From Streptomyces sp. AM 4-1-1 (GTDB lineage Bacteria > Actinomycetota > Actinomycetes > Streptomycetales > Streptomycetaceae): a stretch of 64,000 bases of DNA. The notes beneath the pieces were generated by a model, which was given only the letters and a program-made list of their open reading frames with translations, did no database searches and was not told the DNA's origin. The DNA lies in the NCBI RefSeq assembly GCF_029167625.1, contig NZ_CP119145.1, positions 744,001 through 808,000 on the forward strand, in the 5' to 3' direction. Shown here in pieces: positions 25,085 to 34,044 of this stretch; the stretch's first letter is position 1, and each line of letters begins with the position of its first letter. The translations under genes were made by a program, and so were the position numbers.

Positions 25085-26047
25085 TCGGCAGACCTCCTGC
25101 GTTATTACTCTTCGTGTTCCGTTATTCGGATTTCCCGAGCCGAAAAATGGTCGGGTAAAACCGCGTGACGGAATGGTCGAGAATTTCCGAAGCGGCTGTT
25201 CGCGGCAGAGCATACATGCTCGCAAATAGTTCGGAATAGCGGGCTCCGTCACGTGGTCCGGAAAATGAAAGAGCGCCGCTTCTCGGACCGGCATCAAACG
25301 GTCCGGAAGTCGGAATCGACTGCCCGTAAAACACGTGGGTCCCGGACGCGAAGGCATGCGGCTCTTTCGGTTCACCCTTCCGGCGAACCGCTCTCCGTCG
25401 GCCGCAGGACCATCGGGACCTCGCCGCCTGCACCGACAGTCCGCTTCAGCCGCCGCCCATCGACCTACGGCGGCGGGTGTTCATCCGACGGCGAGGGACG
25501 GCGGACTACCGCCCGGTACGGCGATGTCGACGCCGAGCAGCGGTTTCGCGGTGACGGCCGCCCCCTCCCGCGAAAGCGCATGATTTACCGTACACGGTCA
25601 AGCCGGGAGGCCCCGCCGGCAGGCCGACAGAACCCGAACAAGCCAATCGCTCACCGAGCATAAGGGCATGACGGAGGACTTGAAAAGGCTTGAGTTAATA
25701 CTTGGGAGTAGCCCGGTGACCGGTATCCGGATTCCGGATATCCGTGACAGCGCGTCACACCACGGAGGACGGGAGGTGAGCAGGAGAGGCCATCGCGCCG
25801 TCCGAACGCATTCCCGAACCGGAGGAATCCGTATCGGTATGCACATTCCGAACTCCGCGGCACGGAAGAAGTGACCGGGCGGAAAGCGGCCCGAACAGCA
25901 CAAGTCGGCCGTGGGGCGCGCGGCCGTGAGAATTCCGGCCGCCGCACGACGTGCGGTCCGGACGGATCACCCCACAGGGCCACCCTCCCCCGGCACGCCC
26001 GGCAAGCCGCCGTCGGGCGACCGGAACAGCCGAGGCGCGGCGCACGC
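25085..26047. other. AT-rich intergenic region upstream of the cluster
   Basis: About 960 bases without a convincing gene, lower in GC than the surroundings, especially 25100-25270 and 25570-25740. It must contain the promoter for the leftward biosynthetic operon and the 3' flank of the C39 peptidase gene. Visible elements are an inverted repeat at 25284-25290/25299-25305 (CGGACCG/CGGTCCG), ACCGTacACGGT at 25587-25598 and a 17-base palindrome at 25724-25740. No regulator gene lies in or beside the cluster. No -10/-35 pair could be fixed by eye. Confidence 0.6.
25724..25740. promoter_or_regulatory. 17-bp palindrome, candidate operator
   Basis: TATCCGGATTCCGGATA is a near-perfect palindrome with eight-base arms around one central base. 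It lies in the AT-rich gap about 640 bases upstream of the FAAL start. TetR- or GntR-type regulators bind sites of this kind, but no cognate regulator is visible in the window. Confidence 0.4.
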
Positions 26048-27418
26048 TCACAACAGGCCGAGCGACTCCAGGACCCGGTGCTGCTCCTGCGACGGGCCGA
26101 CGGGCCAGTAGACGTAGCAGACCCCTCCCGTGCCGCTCCTGACCTGGCCGTTCGCGTCGTAGCGCTTGGTGCGCAGCCAGATGTTCTCCCATTCGCGCCG
26201 CCGGTAGACCCGCCGGACGGCCGCGTCGCTCGGCGAGGCGGGGTCGTTGGCGATCACATCGCCCCCGGCCGTGAAGCCGATCACGGCCATGAGGTGGCCC
26301 GAGGTCCCGTAACCCGCCCCGGTCAGCTCCTCCTTCAGGAAGGACTGGGACGTGATGACGGGGATGCCCGACCGGACCAGGGCCTCCAGATCCTTCAGCG
26401 ACCCGAGCCGGGTCACGACCGCGTTCATGTCCCGGTACGTGGCGGAGTAGGCGGCGTTGAACGGCCAGTTGCCGCAGCCCTCGTACCGGTAGTCGTACGT
26501 GAACCTGGCCGCGTGGCAGACCTGTGGGTCGACGGTGCCCGGCTCGACCCAGGCCAGTTCCTCGGCGGTGGGCCGGCGCCCCCAGTACTCGATGACCATC
26601 TGCGAGGAGGTGGGGCTGCACCACGCCTCGCCGCCGTTGTCGTACTCCGGGTACTGCCCCTCATGAATGTTCTGCGAGTAGCGCGGCACCGCCAGTTCGG
26701 GTGCGCTGCCCGGCGTGGCGGCGGGCACCGTGAAGCGGTCGGGAACGTCCGAGGCCATCGCCCCGAGCCGCCGTACCGTCGGGGTGAGCCCGCTGCCCGG
26801 CCTGCGGTACAGGGTGAGCCGCAGCCGGTACGAGACCAGCCGGAGCCCGCCGGCCGGATCGTCCACCGAGAGGGTGTCGGTCCAGACCGAGCTGCGGCCG
26901 TCCTTCTGGCCGTCGACCGAGGTGCGCCGGATGTCGCCGTCCCCCGCCGCCCACCGGCCCATGACGTACCACGGGGTGGCGGTCTCGTCCGTGTACGTGC
27001 CGCACATTTCGACCTGAGTCCAGGTGCCCGGAGGGGTTTCGGCGTTCCAGGACGCGATCATCTCCGTCGCGGGGACGGCGGAGCGGTGGACCGGTGAGGT
27101 CCAGGTGGCGTACTCCCAGCCGCTGGTCCGTCCGGTGTGCGGGTCGGTGTACTCGGTGCGGCCGGCCGGGGTGCCGATCACCAGACCGGGGCGGTGGCCC
27201 CCGGCGTCCCGGGTCCCGGAGCCGGAACCGGAGCGCCAGTCGTCGCGGGTGGTCCAGAAGTGGTTGTCCACGGGCGGCCGGCCCGCCCGGGTTCCGTGCC
27301 GCGGGGCGGTGGAGCGGGCCGCCGCGCCGGCCGGGCCCGCGGACGACACCGCCCCGGCGCCCGCCGCGGCCGCGAGCGCGGCGGTGAGGACGGTCCTGCG
27401 TGAGGTCGGTCCGGTCAT
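26048..27418 (-). CDS. Tat-exported C39-family peptidase-like protein
   Basis: A 456-residue protein. The start carries a twin-arginine signal (TSRRTVLTAALAAAAGAGAVSSAGPAGA), implying folded export. The C-terminal half from about residue 245 is a papain-like C39_2 domain: PRYSQ, then GGEAWCSPTSSQMVIEYWG with the nucleophilic Cys, and TSGHLMAVIGF with the His, followed by NDPASPS. The N-terminal 200 residues form a beta-rich region of unknown role (WTQVEMCGTYTDETATPWYVMGRW). Function is likely a secreted cysteine peptidase or transpeptidase. It is divergent from the P-loop kinase gene. Confidence 0.85.
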   Translation of the reverse strand: MTGPTSRRTVLTAALAAAAGAGAVSSAGPAGAAARSTAPRHGTRAGRPPVDNHFWTTRDDWRSGSGSGTRDAGGHRPGLVIGTPAGRTEYTDPHTGRTSGWEYATWTSPVHRSAVPATEMIASWNAETPPGTWTQVEMCGTYTDETATPWYVMGRWAAGDGDIRRTSVDGQKDGRSSVWTDTLSVDDPAGGLRLVSYRLRLTLYRRPGSGLTPTVRRLGAMASDVPDRFTVPAATPGSAPELAVPRYSQNIHEGQYPEYDNGGEAWCSPTSSQMVIEYWGRRPTAEELAWVEPGTVDPQVCHAARFTYDYRYEGCGNWPFNAAYSATYRDMNAVVTRLGSLKDLEALVRSGIPVITSQSFLKEELTGAGYGTSGHLMAVIGFTAGGDVIANDPASPSDAAVRRVYRRREWENIWLRTKRYDANGQVRSGTGGVCYVYWPVGPSQEQHRVLESLGLL

Positions 27419-27696
27419 GGGCGAGACCCCCGGTCATGAGCGGAATGGGGCTGCGGGGCACAACGTGTGCGCCAACTATCCCGGGTCGCTCCGGGTTCGG
27501 CCAGCACTCCACACGGCGTGGCCGAATCCGTACCGGTACGGCCCACCCATGACCCCGAGGACGCCGGGGCGCGCGTCCTCGGCCGGGGCAGGGGGCAGGC
27601 GCGCGGACGGGCGAACCGGCGACACGCGCGGGCGGGGCGGTGGAGCGCGTCCGCCCCCGGCCGACACGGGTACGGGCCGGCTCGTAGCCTGGGCAC

Positions 27697-28326
27697 ATGG
27701 ACGACCTGACCGAACACGCCGCGCGGCTGCGCGCCCTGCCGCCGTCCTGCGGACCGGTCCGGCTGATCGCCGTCGACGGCCACGCGGGCTCGGGCAAGAG
27801 CACCTTCGCGGCCCGGCTCTCGGAGGCGCTCGGCGGCGCCCCCGTGCTGCACCTGGACGACCTGGCGAGCCATGCCGAGCCCTTCGCCTGGACGCGACGG
27901 CTGTGGGACCAGGTGATCGTCCCGCTGACGCGCGGGGAGCGCGCGCACTACGCCCCGTACGACTGGAACGAGCGGCGCTTCGGGCCCGTCCGCCCCCTGG
28001 AACCCGCTCCGGTGGTGCTGATCGAGGGCGTCGGAGCGGGCCGCCGGGCGCTACGGCCCCGTCTCGCCCGGTTGTTGTGGATGGACCTGGACTCCGCCCG
28101 GTCCTGGGAACGCGGCAGGCGCAGGGACGGCCCCGCGCTCTCGGACTTCTGGGACGGCTGGACGGCGGCCGAGCAGCGGCACTTCGCCGACGAGCCGTCA
28201 CGTCCGTTCGCGGACGCCCTCGTCCGGCAGCTGCCCTCGGGCTACGAGTGGCTGCCGGGACCCCGTGCGGCAGCGGGAGCGAACCGTTTCGTCACCGACC
28301 GTGAACGCCCGGTTCCACCGTCCTGA
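27697..28326 (+). CDS. P-loop nucleotide kinase (uridine kinase-like)
   Basis: A 209-residue protein with Walker A GHAGSGKSTF at residues 28-37, HLDDLA near 52 and VVLIEGVGAGRR near 107, the arrangement seen in uridine kinase/AAA_18-type NMP kinases. YAPYDWNERRF is a family feature. It ends with a Pro/Arg-rich tail. The phosphate acceptor is not evident. No close Shine-Dalgarno is seen ahead of the ATG; leaderless initiation is possible. Confidence 0.75.
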   Translation: MDDLTEHAARLRALPPSCGPVRLIAVDGHAGSGKSTFAARLSEALGGAPVLHLDDLASHAEPFAWTRRLWDQVIVPLTRGERAHYAPYDWNERRFGPVRPLEPAPVVLIEGVGAGRRALRPRLARLLWMDLDSARSWERGRRRDGPALSDFWDGWTAAEQRHFADEPSRPFADALVRQLPSGYEWLPGPRAAAGANRFVTDRERPVPPS

Positions 28327-28363
28327 GCGCCCGGAAGTCGAAGCGGAACATCCTCAACTCCGC

Positions 28364-28393
28364 TTGACCCCGGGGCCGTACAGGTCTTACGTT
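28364..28393 (+). promoter_or_regulatory. Candidate housekeeping promoter
   Basis: TTGACC at 28364-28369 and TACGTT at 28388-28393 are 18 bases apart, a good match for a Streptomyces HrdB-type promoter. Transcription from it would run through the hairpin at 28427-28464 towards the AAA+ gene at 28684. Confidence 0.55.
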
Positions 28394-28426
28394 CTCAATG
28401 TGCGGCTTTTCGGAGCCCCGCGGACA

Positions 28427-28464
28427 CGAAGCCCCCGGTTGTTCCCCCGTGATCGGGGGCTTCG
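28427..28464 (+). terminator. Hairpin: terminator, attenuator or end of a small RNA
   Basis: An 11-bp perfect stem (28427-28437 with 28454-28464) with a 16-base loop, containing GAAGCCCCCG, followed by TTCTGCCCCC. It lies about 100 bases after the kinase stop and about 35 bases after a candidate promoter. It could end the kinase transcript, or attenuate or bound a short transcript. Confidence 0.6.
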
Positions 28465-28683
28465 TTCTGCCCCCGACGCCATCGCGCACCACCATCCGCT
28501 CACCGTCGGTCACCGCGACGTCCGGCCCGCGACGCCCTTGTCCACATCACTCCCCGCACCGGTACGATGCCTCTCGGTGCGCGTAATTCCCGTCAGCGAT
28601 ACGGCGATCCGGTGATTCGACGCGTTCCGGTGGGCATGCTGTGCGGGCGGGACATCCTGGGGGCACTGTTTGTGGGGGACCTG

Positions 28684-30618
28684 ATGGACATCGGCACGCA
28701 GGGCGCGCAGGCCCCGGCCGACCTCGCCTGGCTGCGCGGCATGGACGCGTACACGATGGGCGCCTATCCGCAGGCCGAGGAGGAGTTCAGAGCTGCCGTA
28801 CGGTTCGACCCCGCGATGGCTGACGGCTGGCTCGGGCTGCACGCCCTGCGGGTCGACACCACCACGGCACTGCTGCGCATGTACCGCCACCGTGACCGGT
28901 TCGGCGAACAGCGCGCCCGCCACCGCCGGACTCTCAACTCCTGGTACTGGCTGGGCTGGTGGGTACAGCCGGTGCTGGAGACTCCGCGCGATCTGCTGCT
29001 CGCGCACGCCTCCCACTGGCTGGACGGCCGCCATGTTGCCGAGCTGGACCGGGCGTTGGCGGGACTGCCACCGGTCGACGCCGATCCTCAGGTGCGCTTC
29101 CTGCATGCCTGCCGTTCCTATCTCGTCAAGGACTGGGAACAACTCGTCCGCCACACCGAGCGGTTGGTCGACGATCCACTGCTCGGCATCGAGGCCGGAC
29201 TCTTCGGCGGGATGGCCCGGGTCCGCCTGGAGATGTACGGACAGGCCGAGCCGCTGCTGTCCGCCGCCCTGATGCGGTGCAGGAGTGAACAGCCCCAGCG
29301 CAAGGAGCTGCGCTACTGGCTGGCCAGGGCTCACGAGGGCACCGGTCGCAGTGCGGCGGCGCTGCCGCTGTACCGGGCGGTGCACCGGGTCGACCCGTCC
29401 TTCATGGACACCTCGGCGCGGCTGGCGGCGATCAACGACCACGACGGGCTCGACGGCTCCGAAGAGGTGGCCGGGCTCGCCGCCATGTCCTTCGCCGGGA
29501 CGGGCGCCGAGGCCGGCACCGAGGCCGCGGAGGCGCAGCCCGAAGGGGAGACGGTGCTCGGCACCGACCTGGTGGACGGCCGGGAGCCCTGGTCCGGTGG
29601 GACGCAGAACCTGCCGGAGGCGGGGGCGGAGCCGCCCCGGCCGGAAGCGGAACCGCCCGCGGCCGATCCGCCCCGTAAACGGGAGAAGCGGTCCGTGCCC
29701 CCGCCGTCCCCCTCGGGGCCGAGCGATCCGGAACTGCTCGCCGACGCACTGGCGGAGCTGGAGCGGATGGTGGGTCTGGAACCCGTCAAGCGTCAGGTCA
29801 AGGCGTTGTCGGCGCAGCTGAACATGGCCCGGCTACGGGCCGGGCAGGGGCTTCCCGTACAGCCGCCGAAGCGGCACTTCGTCTTCTCGGGGCCGTCGGG
29901 GACGGGCAAGACCACGGTGGCCCGCATCCTGGGCCGGGTCTTCTACGCGTTGGGTCTGCTCGGCGGTGATCATCTGGTGGAGGCCCAACGAGCCGATCTG
30001 GTGGGTGAGTTCCTGGGCCAGACCGCGGTGAAGGCGAACGAGCTGATCGACTCGGCGATCGGCGGGGTGCTCTTCCTCGACGAGGCGTACAGCCTCTCCA
30101 ACACCGGCTACAGCAAGGGCGACGCGTACGGGGACGAGGCCCTTCAGGTGCTCCTCAAACGGGCCGAGGACAACCGCGACCATCTCGTGGTGATTCTCGC
30201 CGGCTATCCGGAGGGCATGGACCGGCTGCTCGCCACCAACCCGGGGCTCTCGTCCCGTTTCACCACCCGGGTGGACTTCCCCAGCTACCGACCGCTCGAA
30301 CTCACCGCGATCGGCGGGGTGCTGGCCGCCGAGAACGGCGATGTGTGGGACGACGAGTCGATGGACGAGCTGCACAGCATCAGCGGGCACGTCGTCGATC
30401 AGGGCTGGATCGACGAGTTGGGCAACGGGCGCTTTCTGCGCACGCTGTACGAGAAGAGCTGCGCCTACCGGGATCTGCGGCTCTCCGGCTACACCGCCGC
30501 GCCCACCCGGGACGATCTGGCGACGCTGCGGCTGCCGGATCTGATGCAGGCGTACGGCGAGGTGCTGTCCGGCCGGGGTTCGTCGGGCCGCGGCCGGCAG
30601 GAACCTCCGCCGCTGTGA
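28684..30618 (+). CDS. TPR plus CbbX/EccA-type AAA+ ATPase
   Basis: A 644-residue protein. The first 280 residues are helical with TPR-like pairs (MGAYPQAEEEFRAAVRFDPAMADGWLGL; ALPLYRAVHRVDPSF). A Pro/Glu-rich linker (about 290-370) follows, and the last 260 residues are an AAA+ module with Walker A FSGPSGTGKTT (about 400), Walker B GGVLFLDEAYSL (about 460), sensor 1 ILAGYPEGMDRLLATNPGLSSRF and an arginine finger region. This is the layout of the type VII secretion ATPase EccA and of CbbX relatives. No other ESX gene is in the window. The ATG at 28684 follows GTGGGGGAC. The 28327-28683 gap holds the promoter and hairpin listed. Confidence 0.82.
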   Translation: MDIGTQGAQAPADLAWLRGMDAYTMGAYPQAEEEFRAAVRFDPAMADGWLGLHALRVDTTTALLRMYRHRDRFGEQRARHRRTLNSWYWLGWWVQPVLETPRDLLLAHASHWLDGRHVAELDRALAGLPPVDADPQVRFLHACRSYLVKDWEQLVRHTERLVDDPLLGIEAGLFGGMARVRLEMYGQAEPLLSAALMRCRSEQPQRKELRYWLARAHEGTGRSAAALPLYRAVHRVDPSFMDTSARLAAINDHDGLDGSEEVAGLAAMSFAGTGAEAGTEAAEAQPEGETVLGTDLVDGREPWSGGTQNLPEAGAEPPRPEAEPPAADPPRKREKRSVPPPSPSGPSDPELLADALAELERMVGLEPVKRQVKALSAQLNMARLRAGQGLPVQPPKRHFVFSGPSGTGKTTVARILGRVFYALGLLGGDHLVEAQRADLVGEFLGQTAVKANELIDSAIGGVLFLDEAYSLSNTGYSKGDAYGDEALQVLLKRAEDNRDHLVVILAGYPEGMDRLLATNPGLSSRFTTRVDFPSYRPLELTAIGGVLAAENGDVWDDESMDELHSISGHVVDQGWIDELGNGRFLRTLYEKSCAYRDLRLSGYTAAPTRDDLATLRLPDLMQAYGEVLSGRGSSGRGRQEPPPL

Positions 30619-30622
30619 CGGC

Positions 30623-30654
30623 GGCGCTCCCGTACGGTTCCGTACGGGAGCGCC
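30623..30654. terminator. Bidirectional terminator between convergent genes
   Basis: A perfect 15-bp inverted repeat (30623-30637 with 30640-30654; physically 14 bp with a four-base loop) begins four bases after the AAA+ stop. It can terminate both the AAA+ gene and leftward transcripts from the CBS genes. Confidence 0.85.
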
Positions 30655-30687
30655 CCACCGACGGCCGTCGAGGTCACGGCGCCAGGA

Positions 30688-30839
30688 GCTGTTCCGTGAT
30701 CCCTGGCGGAGCAGCGCGCGGCGTCGGACGCGGGCGTCGCGAAGCGGAGGGGCGTCCGCATACCGGATGTGTGCGGACGCCCCGGCAACGCCGCGAGGTG
30801 CCGCCCTCGTCGCGCGCCGCCAGGGATCAGCGGGACAGC
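30688..30839. repeat. Long inverted repeat enclosing an inner hairpin
   Basis: Arms at 30688-30709 and 30817-30839 pair over 22 bases with one bulge and one G-U (outer GCTGTTCCG/CGGGACAGC, inner TGATCCCTGGCGG/CCGCCAGGGATCA). CGCGCG at 30715-30720 and 30811-30816 can extend the pairing. Inside lies a 12-bp hairpin (30749-30760 with 30772-30783). The whole 152-base unit abuts the stop codon of the CBS gene at 30842. It could be a structured 3' end or a miniature inverted-repeat element. Confidence 0.75.
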
Positions 30840-30841
30840 AC

Positions 30842-31963
30842 TCAGCCGGCCAGGGCGGTCAGCTCTCCGGCCAGGGGCGGCTCGCCCCGGCCCTTCGCGC
30901 CCTGCGTCTCCACGGTCAGCCGGGGCACCGTGATCCGGTGCGCCGGGTCGCGGACCTCGCCGACCAGGGTTTCCAGCACGTCCTCCATGGCGACCAGGCC
31001 GAGGACCCGGCCCGAGGCGTCCGCGACCTGGGCCAGGTGCGTCGCGGCGCGGCGCATCACGGTCAGGGCGTCGTCGAGCGGCAGCTCGGCCCGCAGCGTG
31101 GCCATCGGGCGCCAGATCTGCTGGGGCACGGCCCGCTCGGCGTCCTCCAGGTCGAGCACGTCCTTGACGTGCAGGTAGCCCATGAACGGGCCACCGCCCT
31201 CCGCACAGACCGGGAACCGGGAGAACCCGGTCCGCACGGTCAGCTCCTCGATCCGCCGGGGGGTGACCGAGGGGTCCACGGTCACCAGGGAAGCGCGGTC
31301 GAGGAGCACGTCGGTGACGGGCCTGCTGCCCAGCTCCAGCGCGTCCTCCAGCCGTTCCCGCGCGTCCGGTTCGAGCAGTCCGGCCTGCCGGGAGTCCTCG
31401 ACGAGCCGGTTGAGCTGTTCGCTGGTGAAGACGGCCTCCACCTCGTCCTTGGGCTCGACCCCGAAGGCCCGCAGCACCAGCCGGGCACAGGCGCCCAGGG
31501 CGGCGGTGACGGGCCGGCAGAGCCGGGCGAATCCGACCAGCCCGGGGCCGAGCCGGAGCGCGGTCTTCTCGGGGGCGGCCATGGCCAGGTTCTTCGGGAC
31601 CATCTCACCGATGAGGAGGTGCAGACAGACCACGGAGACCAGTGCCAGTGCGTAGCCGAGCGGGTGGACGAATCCCTCCGGGACGTGGGCCAGCTGGAAG
31701 ACGGGCTCCAGCAGCCGGGCGACGGTCGGTTCGGCGACGGCGCCCAGGGTCAGCGAGCAGACCGTGATCCCGAACTGCGCCGCCGCCATCATCCGTGGCA
31801 GGTGCTCAAGGCCGTACAGGACCTGCCGGGCCCGGCTCGATCCCTCGGCCGCCAGTGGTTCGACCTGGCTGCGGCGCACCGAGACGAGTGCGAACTCGGC
31901 GCCGACGAAGAAGCCGTTCGCCAGGACGAGCAGCCCGGCGAAGAGCAGTTGGACCACGCTCAT
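30842..31963 (-). CDS. CNNM/CBS-domain membrane protein (short form)
   Basis: A 373-residue hemolysin C/CorC-family protein. The N-terminal CNNM domain has about four membrane segments (LLFAGLLVLANGFFVGAEFALVSV; GEMVPKNLAMAAPEK) and is followed by a CBS pair (about 200-325: GFSRFPVCAEGGGPFMGYLHVKDVLD and VLGLVAMEDVLETLVGEVRD). The C-terminal transporter-associated CorC_HlyC domain is missing, unlike its neighbour. Related CNNM proteins are Mg2+/Na+ exchangers or divalent-metal efflux components. The ATG overlaps the stop of the paralogue by four bases, so both are made together, perhaps as a heterodimer. Confidence 0.88.
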   Translation of the reverse strand: MSVVQLLFAGLLVLANGFFVGAEFALVSVRRSQVEPLAAEGSSRARQVLYGLEHLPRMMAAAQFGITVCSLTLGAVAEPTVARLLEPVFQLAHVPEGFVHPLGYALALVSVVCLHLLIGEMVPKNLAMAAPEKTALRLGPGLVGFARLCRPVTAALGACARLVLRAFGVEPKDEVEAVFTSEQLNRLVEDSRQAGLLEPDARERLEDALELGSRPVTDVLLDRASLVTVDPSVTPRRIEELTVRTGFSRFPVCAEGGGPFMGYLHVKDVLDLEDAERAVPQQIWRPMATLRAELPLDDALTVMRRAATHLAQVADASGRVLGLVAMEDVLETLVGEVRDPAHRITVPRLTVETQGAKGRGEPPLAGELTALAG

Positions 31964-33327
31964 CGCACGGCCTCCAGCACCCGGCGGGTGGCCGGTGCCG
32001 CGTCCGCCGGGTGCTCGTCGGCGAGCCGTACGAAGCGGACCCGCTCGGCGCGGTAGTGGCCGACCTGGCGGACGGCGATCCGCCAGCCGGGGAGTTCGGC
32101 CCGGTCGCCGGGGGCCGGGATGCGGCCCAGCAGGTCCGCGACCAGTCCGGCGACGGTCTCGTACGGCCCGTCGGGTACGTCGAGGCCGATCCGGCGCAAG
32201 GCCAGTACGCGGCAGCTTCCTTCGGCCTCCCAGGCGGGGCGGCCGTCCTCGGCGGCGGCGGGGGCCAGCTCGGGCCGGTCGGCGCCCTCGGCGTCGTGCT
32301 CGTCCCTGACCTCGCCGACCAGTTCCTCGATGATGTCCTCAAGGGTGACGACACCCGCCGTACCGCCGTACTCGTCGACGACGACGGCGATCGGCTGCTC
32401 ACTGCGGAGCCGCCCCAGCAGTTGTTCCACGGGCAGGGTCTCCGGCACCAGCAGCGGTGGGACGGCGATCCGGCCGGCGGTGGTGCGCAGCCGGTCCGCC
32501 GCGGGCACCGCGAGGGCGTCCTTGAGGTGGATCATGCCGACGACCTCGTCGATGCGGTCCCGGTAGACGGGGAAGCGGGAGAGGCCGGTGGCACGGGTGA
32601 GATTGAGTACGTCCGCCGCGGTCGCGGAGGACTGGAGGGCGCTGACCTTCACGCGCGGGGTCATGACGTGCTGGGCCGTGAGTCCGGCGAGCGAGAGGGT
32701 CCGTACGAAGAGTTCGGCGGTGTCCTGTTCGATGGTGCCGGCCCGTGCCGAGTGGCGGGCCAGCGAGACCAGCTCGCCGGGGGTGCGGGCGGAGGCCAGT
32801 TCGTCGGTCGGCTCGACACCGAGCAGGCGCACCAGCCGGTTGGCGAGCGTGTTCAGCAGGCTGATCACGGGCCGCAGTGCGGTGGCGAAGCGGTGCTGGG
32901 GTCCGGCGACGAACCGGGCGACCTGGAGCGGCCGGGAGACCGCCCAGTTCTTCGGTACGAGTTCGCCGATCACCATCTGCACGGCGGAGGCGAGCATCAT
33001 GCCGATCACCACGCCGACCCCGGGGACGGCCCCGGCGGGCAGTCCGGTGGCGGTGAGGGGACCGGTGAGCAGCCGGGCGAGTGCCGGTTCGGCGAGCATG
33101 CCGACGACCAGTGAGGTGATGGTGATGCCGAGCTGGGTGCCGGAGAGCTGGAAGGAGAGTTCCCGCAGGGACGCGACGACGGTACGGGCCCGCCGGTCGC
33201 CCTCGGCCGCGGCGCGCTCGGCGTCCGCCCGCTCGACCGTGACGAGACCGAATTCGGCCGCCACGAAGAATCCGTTGGCGAGGATGAGGAGGAAGGCTGC
33301 GCTCAGAAGCAGCAGGGGGGTGGTCAT
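31960..33327 (-). CDS. CNNM/CBS/CorC_HlyC membrane protein (long form)
   Basis: A 455-residue hemolysin-family protein with the full set: CNNM membrane domain (LLILANGFFVAAEFGLVTVERA start, GELVPKNWAVSRP near 126), CBS pair (about 215-340, ending VVDEYGGTAGVVTLEDIIEELVGEVRDE) and a C-terminal CorC_HlyC domain (about 365-440). It probably takes part in divalent cation (Mg/Co) homeostasis. AGGAGG precedes the ATG. It is the first gene of the two-gene operon ending at the long inverted repeat. Confidence 0.9.
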   Translation of the reverse strand: MTTPLLLLSAAFLLILANGFFVAAEFGLVTVERADAERAAAEGDRRARTVVASLRELSFQLSGTQLGITITSLVVGMLAEPALARLLTGPLTATGLPAGAVPGVGVVIGMMLASAVQMVIGELVPKNWAVSRPLQVARFVAGPQHRFATALRPVISLLNTLANRLVRLLGVEPTDELASARTPGELVSLARHSARAGTIEQDTAELFVRTLSLAGLTAQHVMTPRVKVSALQSSATAADVLNLTRATGLSRFPVYRDRIDEVVGMIHLKDALAVPAADRLRTTAGRIAVPPLLVPETLPVEQLLGRLRSEQPIAVVVDEYGGTAGVVTLEDIIEELVGEVRDEHDAEGADRPELAPAAAEDGRPAWEAEGSCRVLALRRIGLDVPDGPYETVAGLVADLLGRIPAPGDRAELPGWRIAVRQVGHYRAERVRFVRLADEHPADAAPATRRVLEAVR

Positions 33328-33509
33328 GCCGCCGCCTCCTGGGAGGGGGCGGCGCAGATACTACCGGACGATCCGTCCATTGCTGGAGGGAGTCACTCCT
33401 TGGGTCGCAGGATGCCCCGCGGCCCTTGTGGGCTCTCTGGTGCGGGGCGGGGCGCACTGGCGCCGCCGTCCTCCAGAGTAATCAACAAGACGCCGTGCGG
33501 GGCAGGGGC

Positions 33510-33974
33510 TCAGCCGTTGTCGGGGCCGGTGCCGCGGGATTCGACGAGGGCGCGGAGCGCGCGGGCGTCGGCGATGGCCTGTGCCTTCGCGATTCCGGGC
33601 TGGATGCCGAGGGCGGGCAGACTGGTGCCGTCGCTGAGGTCGAGGAAGACCCAGGGATCACCCGCGCGCAGGTTGACGCGGAGGATCTCCGCCCAGGCCA
33701 GTCGCCGGGTCCGGGTGATGTTGACGACGGTGACGCCCTCGTCGTCCGCCACGACCCTGGGCCTGCTGAGCAGGGCGAGGACGCCGAAGAAGAGCAGCGC
33801 GGTGAGGATGAAGGTGCTCCGCTCCCCCGCGCTGAGCTGTTCGAGGACCAGGGAGATGGCGGTGAGCACGACGAACATCGCCAGTCCCACGCTCAGCAGG
33901 ACGGCCCTGGTGCGGGTCGGGCGGAACGTGACGGGGAGGGCGGGGGGTTCGGGCCTGGGTGCGGGGGCGGACAT
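33510..33974 (-). CDS. PH-domain membrane protein
   Basis: A 154-residue protein with two membrane segments (LLSVGLAMFVVLTAISLVL and FILTALLFFGVLALL, about residues 25-68). A small beta-rich bacterial PH domain follows (RVVADDEGVTVVNITRTRRLAWAEILRVNL... LDLSDGTSLPALGIQ). This layout is common in actinobacteria; molecular function is not known. It lies 70 bases downstream of hisG on the same strand and is probably the end of the rib-his transcript. The 33328-33509 gap shows no gene. Confidence 0.75.
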   Translation of the reverse strand: MSAPAPRPEPPALPVTFRPTRTRAVLLSVGLAMFVVLTAISLVLEQLSAGERSTFILTALLFFGVLALLSRPRVVADDEGVTVVNITRTRRLAWAEILRVNLRAGDPWVFLDLSDGTSLPALGIQPGIAKAQAIADARALRALVESRGTGPDNG

Positions 33975-34044
33975 GGGGCTTCTTCTGTCTTCCGGTGGTT
34001 CTGGCCGTCTCGCGTGGCTCGACGGTCCGTGGGGTCCGGTGCCG

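Noticed and set aside
25668-25874. Possible 68-residue plus-strand peptide in the AT-rich spacer
   Set aside because: It starts plausibly (MTEDLKRLELILG) but becomes Arg/His-rich with no family resemblance, has no properly spaced Shine-Dalgarno and overlaps the palindrome. Kept only as a remote possibility.
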